Origin: Streptomyces lanatus
GTDB lineage: Bacteria; Actinomycetota; Actinomycetes; Streptomycetales; Streptomycetaceae
Direction: 5' to 3'
Assembly (NCBI RefSeq): GCF_014655715.1
Contig: NZ_BNBM01000010.1
Span: forward strand, 162,800 to 226,799
DNA: 64,000 nucleotides
Made by a program: the position numbers and the translations under genes. The notes beneath the pieces are model-generated. The model saw only the letters and a list, made by a program, of their open reading frames with translations. It searched no databases and was not told where the DNA came from. Each line of letters begins with the position of its first letter. The stretch's first letter is position 1. Positions 50,112 through 58,294 of the stretch are shown here, in pieces.

Positions 50112-52613
50112 CTACAGCTTCTCCACCGGCGCGTACCGCAGCAGCAGCCGCTTCGGCTTGGTGTCCCCGAAGTCGATCGTCGCCTCGGCGTTCGCGCCGG
50201 TGCCCTTCACCCCGGTCACGGTGCCGAGTCCGAACTGGTCGTGCGTGACACGGTCGCCGACGGCGAGCTGGACGACCGGCTTCTCGGAGGTGCGGCGCGT
50301 GGCGAAGCCGGAGGCGCCGGAGGCGGAGGAGCGTGAGCGGGACGAGGACAGCGAGGCGGCGACTCCGGACGCGGGCCCGGAGGGAACCGGCGCGGTCGCC
50401 CCGGTGCGCTTCCAGTCGACGTGCGCCGCCGGGATCTCCTCCAGGAAGCGGGACGGCGGGTTGTACGACGGCTGCCCCCACGCGCTGCGCAGGGACGAGC
50501 GGGTCAGATACAGCCGCTCACGCGCGCGCGTGATGCCGACGTACGCGAGCCGTCGCTCCTCCTCCAGCTCCTTGGTCTGGCCGAGGGCGCGCATGTGCGG
50601 GAAGACGCCGTCCTCCATGCCGGTGAGGAAGACGACCGGGAACTCCAGGCCCTTGGCGGTGTGGAGGGTCATCAGGGTGATGACACCGGAGCCGTCCTCC
50701 TCCTCGTCCGGGATCTGGTCGGAGTCGGCGACCAGGGCGACCCGCTCCAGGAAGTCCGAGAGCCCGCCGGGGGCCTCGCCCTCGCCCGACTCCTGCTCGA
50801 ACTCCAGGGCGACGGAGGCCAGTTCCTGGAGGTTCTCGACGCGGGTCTCGTCCTGCGGATCGGTGGAGTTCTGCAACTCGGCGAGATACCCGGTCTGGTT
50901 GAGGACCGCCTCCAGGACGGTCGCCGGTCCGACCCCCGACTCGACGACCGTACGGAGCTCCTCCATCAGCGTGTTGAACCGCTTGACCGCGTTGGTGGAC
51001 CGCGCGGCCATGCCGTACGCCTCGTCGACGCGCTTCAGGGCCTGCGGGAAGCTGATCTTCTCGCGCTGCGACAGGGCGTCGATCATCGCCTCGGCGCGGT
51101 CACCGATGCCGCGCTTGGGCACGTTCAGGATGCGCCTGAGCGGCACGGAGTCCTCGGGGTTGGCCAGCACCCGCAGGTAGGCCAGGACGTCCCGGACCTC
51201 CTTGCGCTCGTAGAAGCGGACCCCGCCGACGACCTTGTAGGGCAGGCCGACGCGGATGAAGACTTCCTCGAAGACTCGGGACTGGGCGTTCGTCCGGTAG
51301 AAGACGGCGACATCGCCGGCCTTCGCGTCGCCCGAGTCCGTCAGTCGGTCTATCTCGTCGGCGACGAACTGCGCCTCGTCGTGCTCGGTGTCCGCGACAT
51401 AGCCGGTGATGCGCGCGCCCGCGCCCGCGTTGGTCCACAGGTTCTTGGGGCGGCGGGACTCATTGCGCTCGATGACGGCGTTGGCGGCGGTCAGGATCGT
51501 CTGGGTGGAGCGGTAGTTCTGCTCCAGCAGGATCGTCGTCGCGTCCGGGTAGTCCTCCTCGAACTGGAGGATGTTGCGGATGGTGGCGCCGCGGAAGGCG
51601 TAGATCGACTGGTCGGCGTCACCCACCACGCACAGCTCGGCGGGCGGGACGTCATGCTCGCTGGGCGGCACGTCGACAGGGTGCTCGCCGGTCCCGACGA
51701 GCTCGCGCACCAGGGCGTACTGGGCGTGGTTGGTGTCCTGGTACTCGTCCACCAGCACATGGCGGAAGCGGCGGCGGTAGTGCTCGGCGACGTCCGGGAA
51801 GGCGCGCAGCAGATTGACCGTCGTCATGATCAGGTCGTCGAAGTCGAGGGCGTTGGCCTCCCGCAGCCGCGACTGGTACATGGCGTACGCCTGCGCGAGG
51901 GTCTTCTCGAAGCCGTCCGTGGCCTGGGCGGCGAAGTCCTCCTCGTCGATCAGCTCGTTCTTCAGGTTGCTGATCTTGGCGCTGAAGGACTTGGGCGGGA
52001 AACGCTTGGGATCGAGATCCAGATCACGGCAGACGAGCGCCATGAGCCGCTTGCTGTCGGCGGCATCGTAGATCGAGAAGGACGAGGTGAACCCGAGCTT
52101 CTTGCTCTCCCGGCGCAGGATGCGCACACAGGCGCTGTGGAAGGTCATCACCCACATCGCGTTCGCGCGCGGGCCGACGAGCTGCTCGACGCGCTCCTTC
52201 ATCTCGCCCGCGGCCTTGTTGGTGAAGGTGATCGCGAGGATCTGCCCCGGGTGCACGCTCCGCTCGGCGAGGAGGTGGGCGATGCGGTGGGTGAGCACCC
52301 GGGTCTTGCCGGAGCCCGCCCCGGCCACGATGAGCAGCGGGGTGCCGGAGTGGACGACGGCCGCGCGCTGGTTGTCGTTCAGCCCCTCCAGGAGCGCAGC
52401 GGCGTCGATGGCGGGGCGTGGGGCGCCGTCGCGGTAGTAGCCGTCCCCGCCGGGGCCGTCCCGGTCCGGTGGCACGTCGAACTTCCCGCCGAACAGATCG
52501 TCCGGAACCGGTTCCGGAGCGTGATCGTCCTCGGGCGGTGGCGGGGGCTCTTCCCCATGGGCCCGAGGGGCCTGGAGGTCCGCCAGGAAGCTGTCGTCAA
52601 AGAGGCTGCTCAT
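50112..52613 (-). CDS. pcrA: ATP-dependent DNA helicase PcrA/UvrD
   Basis: The protein has 833 residues, the usual length of actinobacterial PcrA (UvrD1). SF1A motifs are in order: NDNQRAAVVHSGTPLLIVAG (Q motif), AGSGKTRVLTHRIA (motif I), VDEYQDTNHAQY (motif II), GDADQSIYAFRGA (motif III), QNYRSTQTIL (motif IV), TLHTAKGLEFPVVFLTG (motif V) and VGITRARERLYLTRS (motif VI). The C-terminus has the Tudor-like TVTGVKGTGANAEATIDFGD. It unwinds DNA 3' to 5' in repair and replication. It is monocistronic. Confidence 0.95.
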   Translation of the reverse strand: MSSLFDDSFLADLQAPRAHGEEPPPPPEDDHAPEPVPDDLFGGKFDVPPDRDGPGGDGYYRDGAPRPAIDAAALLEGLNDNQRAAVVHSGTPLLIVAGAGSGKTRVLTHRIAHLLAERSVHPGQILAITFTNKAAGEMKERVEQLVGPRANAMWVMTFHSACVRILRRESKKLGFTSSFSIYDAADSKRLMALVCRDLDLDPKRFPPKSFSAKISNLKNELIDEEDFAAQATDGFEKTLAQAYAMYQSRLREANALDFDDLIMTTVNLLRAFPDVAEHYRRRFRHVLVDEYQDTNHAQYALVRELVGTGEHPVDVPPSEHDVPPAELCVVGDADQSIYAFRGATIRNILQFEEDYPDATTILLEQNYRSTQTILTAANAVIERNESRRPKNLWTNAGAGARITGYVADTEHDEAQFVADEIDRLTDSGDAKAGDVAVFYRTNAQSRVFEEVFIRVGLPYKVVGGVRFYERKEVRDVLAYLRVLANPEDSVPLRRILNVPKRGIGDRAEAMIDALSQREKISFPQALKRVDEAYGMAARSTNAVKRFNTLMEELRTVVESGVGPATVLEAVLNQTGYLAELQNSTDPQDETRVENLQELASVALEFEQESGEGEAPGGLSDFLERVALVADSDQIPDEEEDGSGVITLMTLHTAKGLEFPVVFLTGMEDGVFPHMRALGQTKELEEERRLAYVGITRARERLYLTRSSLRSAWGQPSYNPPSRFLEEIPAAHVDWKRTGATAPVPSGPASGVAASLSSSRSRSSASGASGFATRRTSEKPVVQLAVGDRVTHDQFGLGTVTGVKGTGANAEATIDFGDTKPKRLLLRYAPVEKL

Positions 52614-52982
52614 CGCTCTCCGAGTCTAGGCCGCCCCACTGACAGCCCGCGGCCACCCCGAGAACATCACCCGGTCCGGAACCGGATGATCTTCCACTCC
52701 GGGCCCGCCGTGAAACCTCCCCACCCTCCGTGACCACGACATCACGATCCATACCGGCCCATCCATACAGCCGTCATACGCGGCGGAACCGAACACCCGT
52801 CACGAATCGCCCGCACCGCCGCACACAGTCCCGGACCGCCCGCATTCGACACCCCTCAACCACAAGGTCACGGAAATGTATCGGGCATATCGAACATCAA
52901 CCTTCACAGGGGCCACACGAGTTGGCTACGGTGCCGGACAGGCCGTACGACCCCCTCCGGCGAACGACGCCGGGCCGCACGG
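52614..52982. other. Intergenic region between pcrA and the riboswitch
   Basis: No gene is supported. The region should hold the divergent pcrA promoter and, near 52890-52950, the promoter of the riboswitch-controlled NlpC/P60 gene. A TTGGCTACGGT stretch near 52922 could contain its -10, but this is not certain. Confidence 0.45.
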
Positions 52983-53131
52983 CCTCCGCTGAGTCCGGTA
53001 CGCCATGGCGACCGGAGCCGGGGACCCACCGAACTTGGGGTGAATCGGCCGAACTCCCCTCCCGGGAACGGCCGTAGGGCAACCCTTCCGAACCACCCGC
53101 CCGAACCCGACAGCTAACTCGGTAGGCGGAG
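52983..53131 (+). promoter_or_regulatory. Cyclic di-AMP (ydaO/yuaA) riboswitch
   Basis: The order of conserved blocks matches the ydaO class: GGGGACCCA (about 53020), TTGGGGTGAATCGG, AGGGCAACCC, then CCGAACCCGACAGCTAACTC at 53101, followed by GGTAGGCGGA. A closing P1 stem can form between TCCGC (52985) and GCGGA (53126). The B. subtilis ydaO RNA has the same GGGGACCC, GGGGUGAAUC and GUCAGCUAACCUCG blocks. In Streptomyces this class controls cell-wall hydrolases; the downstream gene here is an NlpC/P60 protein. Ligand binding probably reduces expression. Confidence 0.88.
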
Positions 53132-53151
53132 CATGGAAGGAGTCGCCTCCC

Positions 53152-54321
53152 TTGGCGTCGCACCGCAAGTCCCGCCCCGCGGGCACGCGCGTAGCCGGCA
53201 TACGCACCCCCGCCCTCGCCACGGCTGCCCTCACATCCGTGGCCCTGCTGTCCCAGACGGCCAACGCGAGCCCGTCCACGGACGACAAGCCGAGCCTGGA
53301 AGAGGTCGAGAAGAAGGTCGACGACCTCTACCGCCAGGCGGAGACGGCGACCGAGAAGTACAACTCGGCCAAAGAGAAGACCACCAAGCAGCGCAAGCGC
53401 GTCGACACCCTCCTTGACGACGTCGCCAAGCGCACCCAGGAGCTCAACGAGGCGCGCGAGGAGCTCGGGCGCTCCGCGGCCGCCCAGTACCGCACCGGGG
53501 CCTCCGCCCCCGACACGGCGACCTTCCTGCTGGCGGATACCCCCCAGGACTACTTCGACCAGAGCCAGCTGATGGGCCGCATGACGGACCGTCAGAAGGA
53601 ATCGGTCGACGAGTACTTCACCCAGCAGTCCGCGACGATGAAGAAGCGCCAGGAGGCCACCGACAGCCTCGAGACGCTCACGGACTCGCAGAACGACCTG
53701 CGGACCGCAAAGGCGACCGTCCAGACGAAACTGTCCGACGCACGCGAACTTCTCTCCAAGCTGACGGCGCAGGAAAAGGCCCGCCTCGCCGCGATCGAGA
53801 AGCGCAAGCAGGAGGAGGCGGCCCGCAAGGCGGCCGAGCTGGCCCGCCAGCAGGCGGAGGCGGAGCGTCAGCGCCAGGAGGCCGAGGCCGCCCAGCAGCA
53901 GGAGAGCACCCAGCCCCCGGCCGACTCCGGCAGCTCGGACTCGTCGTCGGACTCCTCGTACGCCACGAAGGCCGAGAAGACCCTGGCGTTCGCCCGCTCC
54001 CAGATCGGCAAGCCGTACGTCTGGGGCGCCACCGGCCCCGACTCCTACGACTGCTCAGGCCTCACCCAGGCCGCCTGGAAGGCCGCCGGGGTGGACATCC
54101 CGCGCGTCACCTACGACCAGGTCAACGCGGGCACCACGGTCTCCCTGGCCAACGCCAAGCCCGGCGACCTGGTCTTCTTCTACGACGACGTCACCCATGT
54201 GGGCATCTACATCGGCAACGGCATGATGATCCACGCCCCGAAGCCCGGCGCGTACGTCCGCGAGGAGTCGATCTACTACGACGGGGAGTCGGCGATCCAC
54301 AGCGTGGTCCGCCCGGCCTGA
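53152..54321 (+). CDS. Secreted NlpC/P60 cell-wall hydrolase under riboswitch control
   Basis: TTG at 53152, ten bases after GGAAGGAG, gives 389 residues (MASHRKSRPAG). A signal peptide (ALATAALTSVALLSQTANA) is followed by a long coiled coil (about 45-230, ending in a Gln/Glu/Ala/Arg-rich stretch), a Ser/Asp linker and a C40 domain: YVWGATGPDSYDCSGLTQA with the catalytic Cys, THVGIYIGNGMMIHAP with the catalytic His. It probably cleaves stem peptides, in the manner of RipA-like proteins. The c-di-AMP riboswitch in its leader links it to osmotic and wall stress. Confidence 0.92.
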   Translation: MASHRKSRPAGTRVAGIRTPALATAALTSVALLSQTANASPSTDDKPSLEEVEKKVDDLYRQAETATEKYNSAKEKTTKQRKRVDTLLDDVAKRTQELNEAREELGRSAAAQYRTGASAPDTATFLLADTPQDYFDQSQLMGRMTDRQKESVDEYFTQQSATMKKRQEATDSLETLTDSQNDLRTAKATVQTKLSDARELLSKLTAQEKARLAAIEKRKQEEAARKAAELARQQAEAERQRQEAEAAQQQESTQPPADSGSSDSSSDSSYATKAEKTLAFARSQIGKPYVWGATGPDSYDCSGLTQAAWKAAGVDIPRVTYDQVNAGTTVSLANAKPGDLVFFYDDVTHVGIYIGNGMMIHAPKPGAYVREESIYYDGESAIHSVVRPA

Positions 54322-54328
54322 CGCCCGC

Positions 54329-54365
54329 CACGCGCGCGTGGCCTTCACCGGGACACGCGCGCGTG
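54329..54365. repeat. Two copies of the palindrome CACGCGCGCGTG
   Basis: CACGCGCGCGTG lies at 54329-54340 and 54354-54365, and related CACGCGCACGCGTG and ACACGCGTACG stretches follow up to 54432. The alternating purine-pyrimidine tracts directly follow the NlpC/P60 stop. Confidence 0.75.
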
Positions 54366-54427
54366 ACACACGGCACCACAGCCCGGCACGCGCACGCGTG
54401 GCGCACCACAGCCGGGCACGCACACGC

Positions 54428-54470
54428 GTACGCGGCTGCGACGCACCCCCACGGCGCCGCAGCCGCGTAC
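54428..54470 (+). terminator. Terminator hairpin between NlpC/P60 and SLAC1/TehA genes
   Basis: GTACGCGGCTGCG (54428-54440) pairs perfectly with CGCAGCCGCGTAC (54458-54470) across 17 bases. It lies 107 bases after the hydrolase stop and before the transporter promoter. Confidence 0.65.
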
Positions 54471-54525
54471 GGCACGCCGACGGCACGCCCCCGCATACGG
54501 CCACCCCGGCCATAGCATCGGCCTC

Positions 54526-55539
54526 ATGCCCGCCACCACCACCCAGGCCTCCCCCCTCCGCACCTGGTGGTCGCAGCGACCCCCCACAGCCGGCGCCGCC
54601 GTCATGGCCACCGGCATCCTCTCGGTGGCCCAGCATCAGACGGGCTACGAAACCCTGTCCGGAGTCTTCCTGGCCCTTGCCTGCGCGGCCTGGCTCGCCC
54701 TGGCCGGTGACTTCGCCGCGCGGCTGCTGTGGGACCGCCCTCGATGGCGGAAGGAGGCGGCCACCCCGGCCGCGCTGACCGCCGTCGCCGCGACGACCGT
54801 CCTCGGCGCCCGCTTCACCGCCCTCGGCTGGGAGGTCCTCGCCGAGGCCCTCCTGGCTCTCGCGGCGCTGCTCTGGCCCGGCCTGCTGCTCACCGTCGTA
54901 CGCCACTGGCGGCATCACATGCCCGGCGCGGTCTTCCTCGGCTGTGTGGCCACACAGGGTCTGGTCGTCCTGGGCGCGACCCTCGCCGCGACTCAGAGGA
55001 CGGCCTGGCTGGCGCACACGGCACTCGCGCTGTTCTGGCTCGGCCTGGTGCTGTACACCGTCGCCCTGTTCCGCTTCGACCTGCGCCAGATCGCCCGGGG
55101 CGCGGGCGACCACTGGATCGCGGGCGGCGCCCTGGCCATCTCCGCCCTGGCCGGCTCGAAACTGCTCGACGCCGACGGCCCCGACCTGTACCTCTGGAAC
55201 AACGACGACGCCGGTGTCCTGCGCACGGTGACCGTCGCCGTGCTCGTCCTCGACCTGATCTGGTACGCCGTGCTGCTCGTCGCAGAGTTCGTCTGGCCGC
55301 GTCCGCGCTACGACGAGCGCCGCTGGGCGACCGTGTTCCCGATGGGCATGACGGCCGCGGCGACCCTCTCCGTCGCGACCGCCGTGGACGTCCCGTGGCT
55401 CGACACTCCCGGCGAGGCACTGATGTGGGTCTCGCTGGCGGCATGGCTGGCGGTCGCGGCGGCCGCCCTGGAGAGTTACCGGGGCGCCGCGTCCAGGAGC
55501 GGGCCCGGGTCCGACGTCACGTCCACAACACGGCGATGA
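54526..55539 (+). CDS. SLAC1/TehA-family transporter
   Basis: The protein has 337 residues with about ten membrane helices. The TehA/SLAC1 hallmark first helix is present (AGAAVMATGILSVAQHQ), as are FRFDLRQIARGAGDHWIAGG and VFPMGMTAAATLSVATA. The family carries anions, C4-dicarboxylates or tellurite-related substrates; the substrate cannot be told from sequence. Its 3' end overlaps by 23 bases the 3' end of the minus-strand gene at 55517. Confidence 0.85.
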   Translation: MPATTTQASPLRTWWSQRPPTAGAAVMATGILSVAQHQTGYETLSGVFLALACAAWLALAGDFAARLLWDRPRWRKEAATPAALTAVAATTVLGARFTALGWEVLAEALLALAALLWPGLLLTVVRHWRHHMPGAVFLGCVATQGLVVLGATLAATQRTAWLAHTALALFWLGLVLYTVALFRFDLRQIARGAGDHWIAGGALAISALAGSKLLDADGPDLYLWNNDDAGVLRTVTVAVLVLDLIWYAVLLVAEFVWPRPRYDERRWATVFPMGMTAAATLSVATAVDVPWLDTPGEALMWVSLAAWLAVAAAALESYRGAASRSGPGSDVTSTTRR

Positions 55540-55870
55540 AGACGTTCACCATGGTCAGCAGCCCCACCAGCCCGAAGAGCCGCTTGTCCACCGTCTCCTC
55601 GTCCCGCTTCACATAGACGAGCCCGAGGATCACGATCAGCAGCGCCAGCTTCACGCCGATCTTGATGTTGTCGACGGACTGGTCGTCCGCCTGATTGAGG
55701 CCGACGAGGATCACCCCGGTGACCAGCATGGTCAGCGCGCCGTGCAGCATCGCGGGGACGAAACGGGCGGTGCCCTGCCCCATCGCCTTCATCTGGGTGA
55801 AGAAACCACCGAGCAGCGCGGCGATACCGATGATGTGCAGTCCGACGAACAGATGGATGAGTACGTCCAT
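55517..55870 (-). CDS. Small four-helix membrane protein
   Basis: ATG at 55870 gives 117 residues, without a strong ribosome site. Four membrane helices are visible: HLFVGLHIIGIAALLGGFF, VPAMLHGALTMLVTGVILVG, IGVKLALLIVILGLVYV and LVGLLTMVNVFIAVLW. Histidines in the first two helices (HIIG, MLHG) are reminiscent of haem or quinone proteins, but no family is assigned. Its gene converges on the SLAC1/TehA gene. Confidence 0.78.
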   Translation of the reverse strand: MDVLIHLFVGLHIIGIAALLGGFFTQMKAMGQGTARFVPAMLHGALTMLVTGVILVGLNQADDQSVDNIKIGVKLALLIVILGLVYVKRDEETVDKRLFGLVGLLTMVNVFIAVLWT

Positions 55871-55954
55871 GGAGCCGGAGCCTAACCACCACGGAAAACC
55901 CACCCGACACCGCCCCGCGCGGATCCCTGGGCTATCCCTCTGCCCGGCCCTGGA

Positions 55955-55968
55955 GCGCATATATGCGC
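55955..55968. promoter_or_regulatory. 14-base perfect palindrome, candidate operator
   Basis: GCGCATATATGCGC is a complete palindrome with an AT-rich centre. It lies 85 bases upstream of the small membrane protein gene on the minus strand and 430 bases before the second NlpC/P60 gene, so it more likely regulates the former. Confidence 0.45.
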
Positions 55969-56165
55969 GCCATAGCACCCGGCCACCCCCACGCACCCAC
56001 CGAACCGCCACATCGGTCAGCACACAGCGTGAACTCGACGCCCCCATCCCGGGATCACGCTCACTTACGGTCACCCATGGTCCGCTCCCAGCACTTCCGC
56101 ACAACCCGTCACCGACCCGGCACAGCGAGGTTTAGCGTCCTTCACCAGGTGACCGGCTCCCCACC

Positions 56166-56358
56166 GCCGCCCGGGCCAGGGGCGGCAGTCGGACACCACC
56201 GCCGAGAAAGGTCCGGCGGCGGCCCGCTCCCCCTGTGCGGGCCGCCGCCGGACGCGTAACCCGCCCCGCGCGGTCGTACGTCCGCTCCCCCCAGGCGGTC
56301 GTGGGCCCGCCGTTCCTCCGGGGCGGGGGTACGCCCACCGCCCGCCGCCTCGGCGGGC
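56166..56358 (+). promoter_or_regulatory. Three-hairpin leader of the second NlpC/P60 gene
   Basis: Three perfect stems: GCCGCCC/GGGCGGC (56166-56186), TCCGGCGGCGGCCCG/CGGGCCGCCGCCGGA (56212-56252, 15 bp, 11-base loop) and GCCCGCCG/CGGCGGGC (56340-56358, 3-base loop). The ydaO blocks seen at 52983 are absent. It may be a different regulatory leader, an attenuator, or chance pairing in GC-rich DNA; the 15-bp stem is unlikely to be chance. Confidence 0.45.
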
Positions 56359-56401
56359 ATACGGGGCGCGAGGCGGTCGTACGAAAGGACGTGCAGTCCA
56401 C

Positions 56402-57454
56402 GTGGCAGCGCACCGAAAGCCCCGTCGGCGCTCGGCCGGCGGCATCGGAGGCATCGGCGGCAGTACGGCCCGCACGGCATGGACGATTGCGCTGGCGGGC
56501 GCGGCGACAGCGACCGGCTTCGACGGGACCGCGCAGGCCGAGCCCCAGCTGACACCGGCGCAGGTCAAGGCGAAGGTGGACAAGCTGTACCAGGAAGCGG
56601 AGGTCGCCACCGAGAAGTACAACGGCGCCAAGGAGGAGGCGGACACGGCCGAGCGGCGGATCAGGACGCTTCAGGACGAGGCAGCACGCAAGACGGACAA
56701 GCTCAACTCGGCGCGGGACGCCCTCGGTTCGATGGCTGCGGCACAGTACCGCGACGGCGGCGTCGACCCGGCCCTGCGGCTCGCCCTCTCCGAGGACCCC
56801 GACCGCTATCTCGACGGCGCGGAGTTCGCCGAACGCGCCGGCAACCGACAGGCCTCGTCCGTCGCGAGCGTCCGCAGGCAGCTGCGCGAGATCGAGCAGC
56901 TACGCGGCGCCGCCCACGTCGAACTGACCTCGCTGAAGTCCCGCCAGGCCGAACTGAAACGCCACACGAAGACGATCACCGGCAAGCTGGACACCGCCCG
57001 CACCCTGCTCAGCCGACTCACCGCCGAAGAACAGGCCCGCCTCACGGACCGCGCCACCCGATCGTCAGCAGACGCCCGAGTCCCTCTCGGCGCCCAGGCC
57101 CCCAACTCCCGTGCGGCAGCCGCCATTTCCTACGCCCGCACCAAAATCGGCAGCCCCTACGTCTGGGGCGCGACCGGCCCCGACGCCTTCGACTGCTCCG
57201 GCCTCACCCAGGCCGCCTACCGCTCCGCGGGCATCTCCCTGCCCCGCACGACCTACTCCCAGATCGACGCCGGCCGCCGTGTCTCCCGCTCCGAACTGCT
57301 CCCCGGCGACCTGGTGTTCTTCTACTCCGGCATCAGCCACGTGGGCCTGTACATCGGCGACGGCCAGATGATCCACGCCCCGAACCCCTCGGCACCGGTC
57401 CGGGTGGCCCCGCTGGACGAGATGCCGTTCGCGGGGGCGACGCGGGTTGCGTGA
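56402..57454 (+). CDS. Secreted NlpC/P60 cell-wall hydrolase (second copy)
   Basis: GTG at 56402 gives 350 residues (MAAHRKPRRRSAGG). A signal peptide (TIALAGAATATGFDGTAQA) precedes a coiled coil (about 45-220) and a C40 domain: YVWGATGPDAFDCSGLTQAA with the catalytic Cys and SHVGLYIGDGQMIHAP with the His. It is a clear paralogue of the hydrolase at 53152, with a shorter linker. It converges on the YgjP-like gene with two bases between stop codons. Confidence 0.91.
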   Translation: MAAHRKPRRRSAGGIGGIGGSTARTAWTIALAGAATATGFDGTAQAEPQLTPAQVKAKVDKLYQEAEVATEKYNGAKEEADTAERRIRTLQDEAARKTDKLNSARDALGSMAAAQYRDGGVDPALRLALSEDPDRYLDGAEFAERAGNRQASSVASVRRQLREIEQLRGAAHVELTSLKSRQAELKRHTKTITGKLDTARTLLSRLTAEEQARLTDRATRSSADARVPLGAQAPNSRAAAAISYARTKIGSPYVWGATGPDAFDCSGLTQAAYRSAGISLPRTTYSQIDAGRRVSRSELLPGDLVFFYSGISHVGLYIGDGQMIHAPNPSAPVRVAPLDEMPFAGATRVA

Positions 57455-57456
57455 GT

Positions 57457-58266
57457 TCAGCCGTCGCCCGCGCTCACGATCTTGCCGAGCCACAGCCGCC
57501 GTCCCAGGTCGTCGAGCTCCTCTTTGCGTGACTCGCAGTCGGGGATGGCGCGCCTGAGCAGCATCCAGTAGTCCGGACCGTGTCCGGCGATCTTGATGTG
57601 GGCGAGCTCGTGAGCGATCACGTAGTCGACGAGATGCGAGGGCAGCTGGAAGACGGCCCAGTGGAGTGCCACCCTGCCGTTCTCCCCTTCACCCTGCCGG
57701 TAGGTCCCCCATCGGTTACCCACGTCCCGGACGGTCACAGCGGGCTCAGGCACCTCCATACGTGCCGCCCACGGCTGGAGCCGCCCCTGTGCCCACCGCA
57801 GCCCGGACTTGCGATACCAGGCGACAAGTTCCCGCCGAGCCAGGCGCGGCTCCACCGCAACGGCCTTGTCCAGAACGAGGCGCCCGGAAACCAGTCGAAC
57901 CGGCGCGCCTCCCTCGTCCACGAGAAGAAGCCGGTACTCCCGCCCGAGGTAGCGGAATGTCTCACCTTCTCGGAACGCACGCACCGGGTGCGCCGGGCGA
58001 TGCTGCTCACGCAGCCGCAGCTTGGCCTCGATCCAGGACCGACTCTTCCGGGCGAAAGCCTCGGCCCTCCGGATCTCACAGTCTTGGGGCACACGCATGG
58101 TCAGCGAGCCGTCCCGTTCGACCGTCAGGCCCAGTCGCTTACGCCGGGCGCTCACGCTCACCGCGAATTCCCGGCCGTCCGTCACGAGCGTCTGGCCGTC
58201 GACGAGCGGCGAACGGTCACTGCCGTTGTCACTGGAGGGTGGATCGGAGGCTGACACGCCGCCCAT
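57457..58266 (-). CDS. YgjP-like (M48/SprT-type) metallopeptidase
   Basis: The protein has 269 residues. The zinc motif HELAHIKIAGHGPDYW (H-E-x2-H, then H) lies at about 218; the DUF45 (YgjP) context is clear: NRWGTYRQGEGENGRVALHW, FQLPSHLVDYVIAHELAH. An N-terminal domain with VSVSARRKRLGLTVERDG matches the family. It follows hsdR by 28 bases and is probably co-transcribed. YgjP-type proteins are often found next to type I restriction genes; their role there is not established. Confidence 0.88.
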   Translation of the reverse strand: MGGVSASDPPSSDNGSDRSPLVDGQTLVTDGREFAVSVSARRKRLGLTVERDGSLTMRVPQDCEIRRAEAFARKSRSWIEAKLRLREQHRPAHPVRAFREGETFRYLGREYRLLLVDEGGAPVRLVSGRLVLDKAVAVEPRLARRELVAWYRKSGLRWAQGRLQPWAARMEVPEPAVTVRDVGNRWGTYRQGEGENGRVALHWAVFQLPSHLVDYVIAHELAHIKIAGHGPDYWMLLRRAIPDCESRKEELDDLGRRLWLGKIVSAGDG

Positions 58267-58294
58267 TGTCCACCGCTTCCGCCAGTCCCTCCGT

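Larger units (their letters stand above)
55871..56401. other. 531-base divergent intergenic region
   Basis: No gene is supported. It contains the 14-base palindrome near the small membrane protein and a structured leader on the plus strand (56166-56358) before the second NlpC/P60 gene, both listed separately. Confidence 0.5.

Noticed and set aside
56031..56401. Second c-di-AMP riboswitch before the NlpC/P60 gene at 56402
   Set aside because: The GGGGACCC, GGGTGAATC and GACAGCTAAC blocks are all missing, although the leader has other stems.
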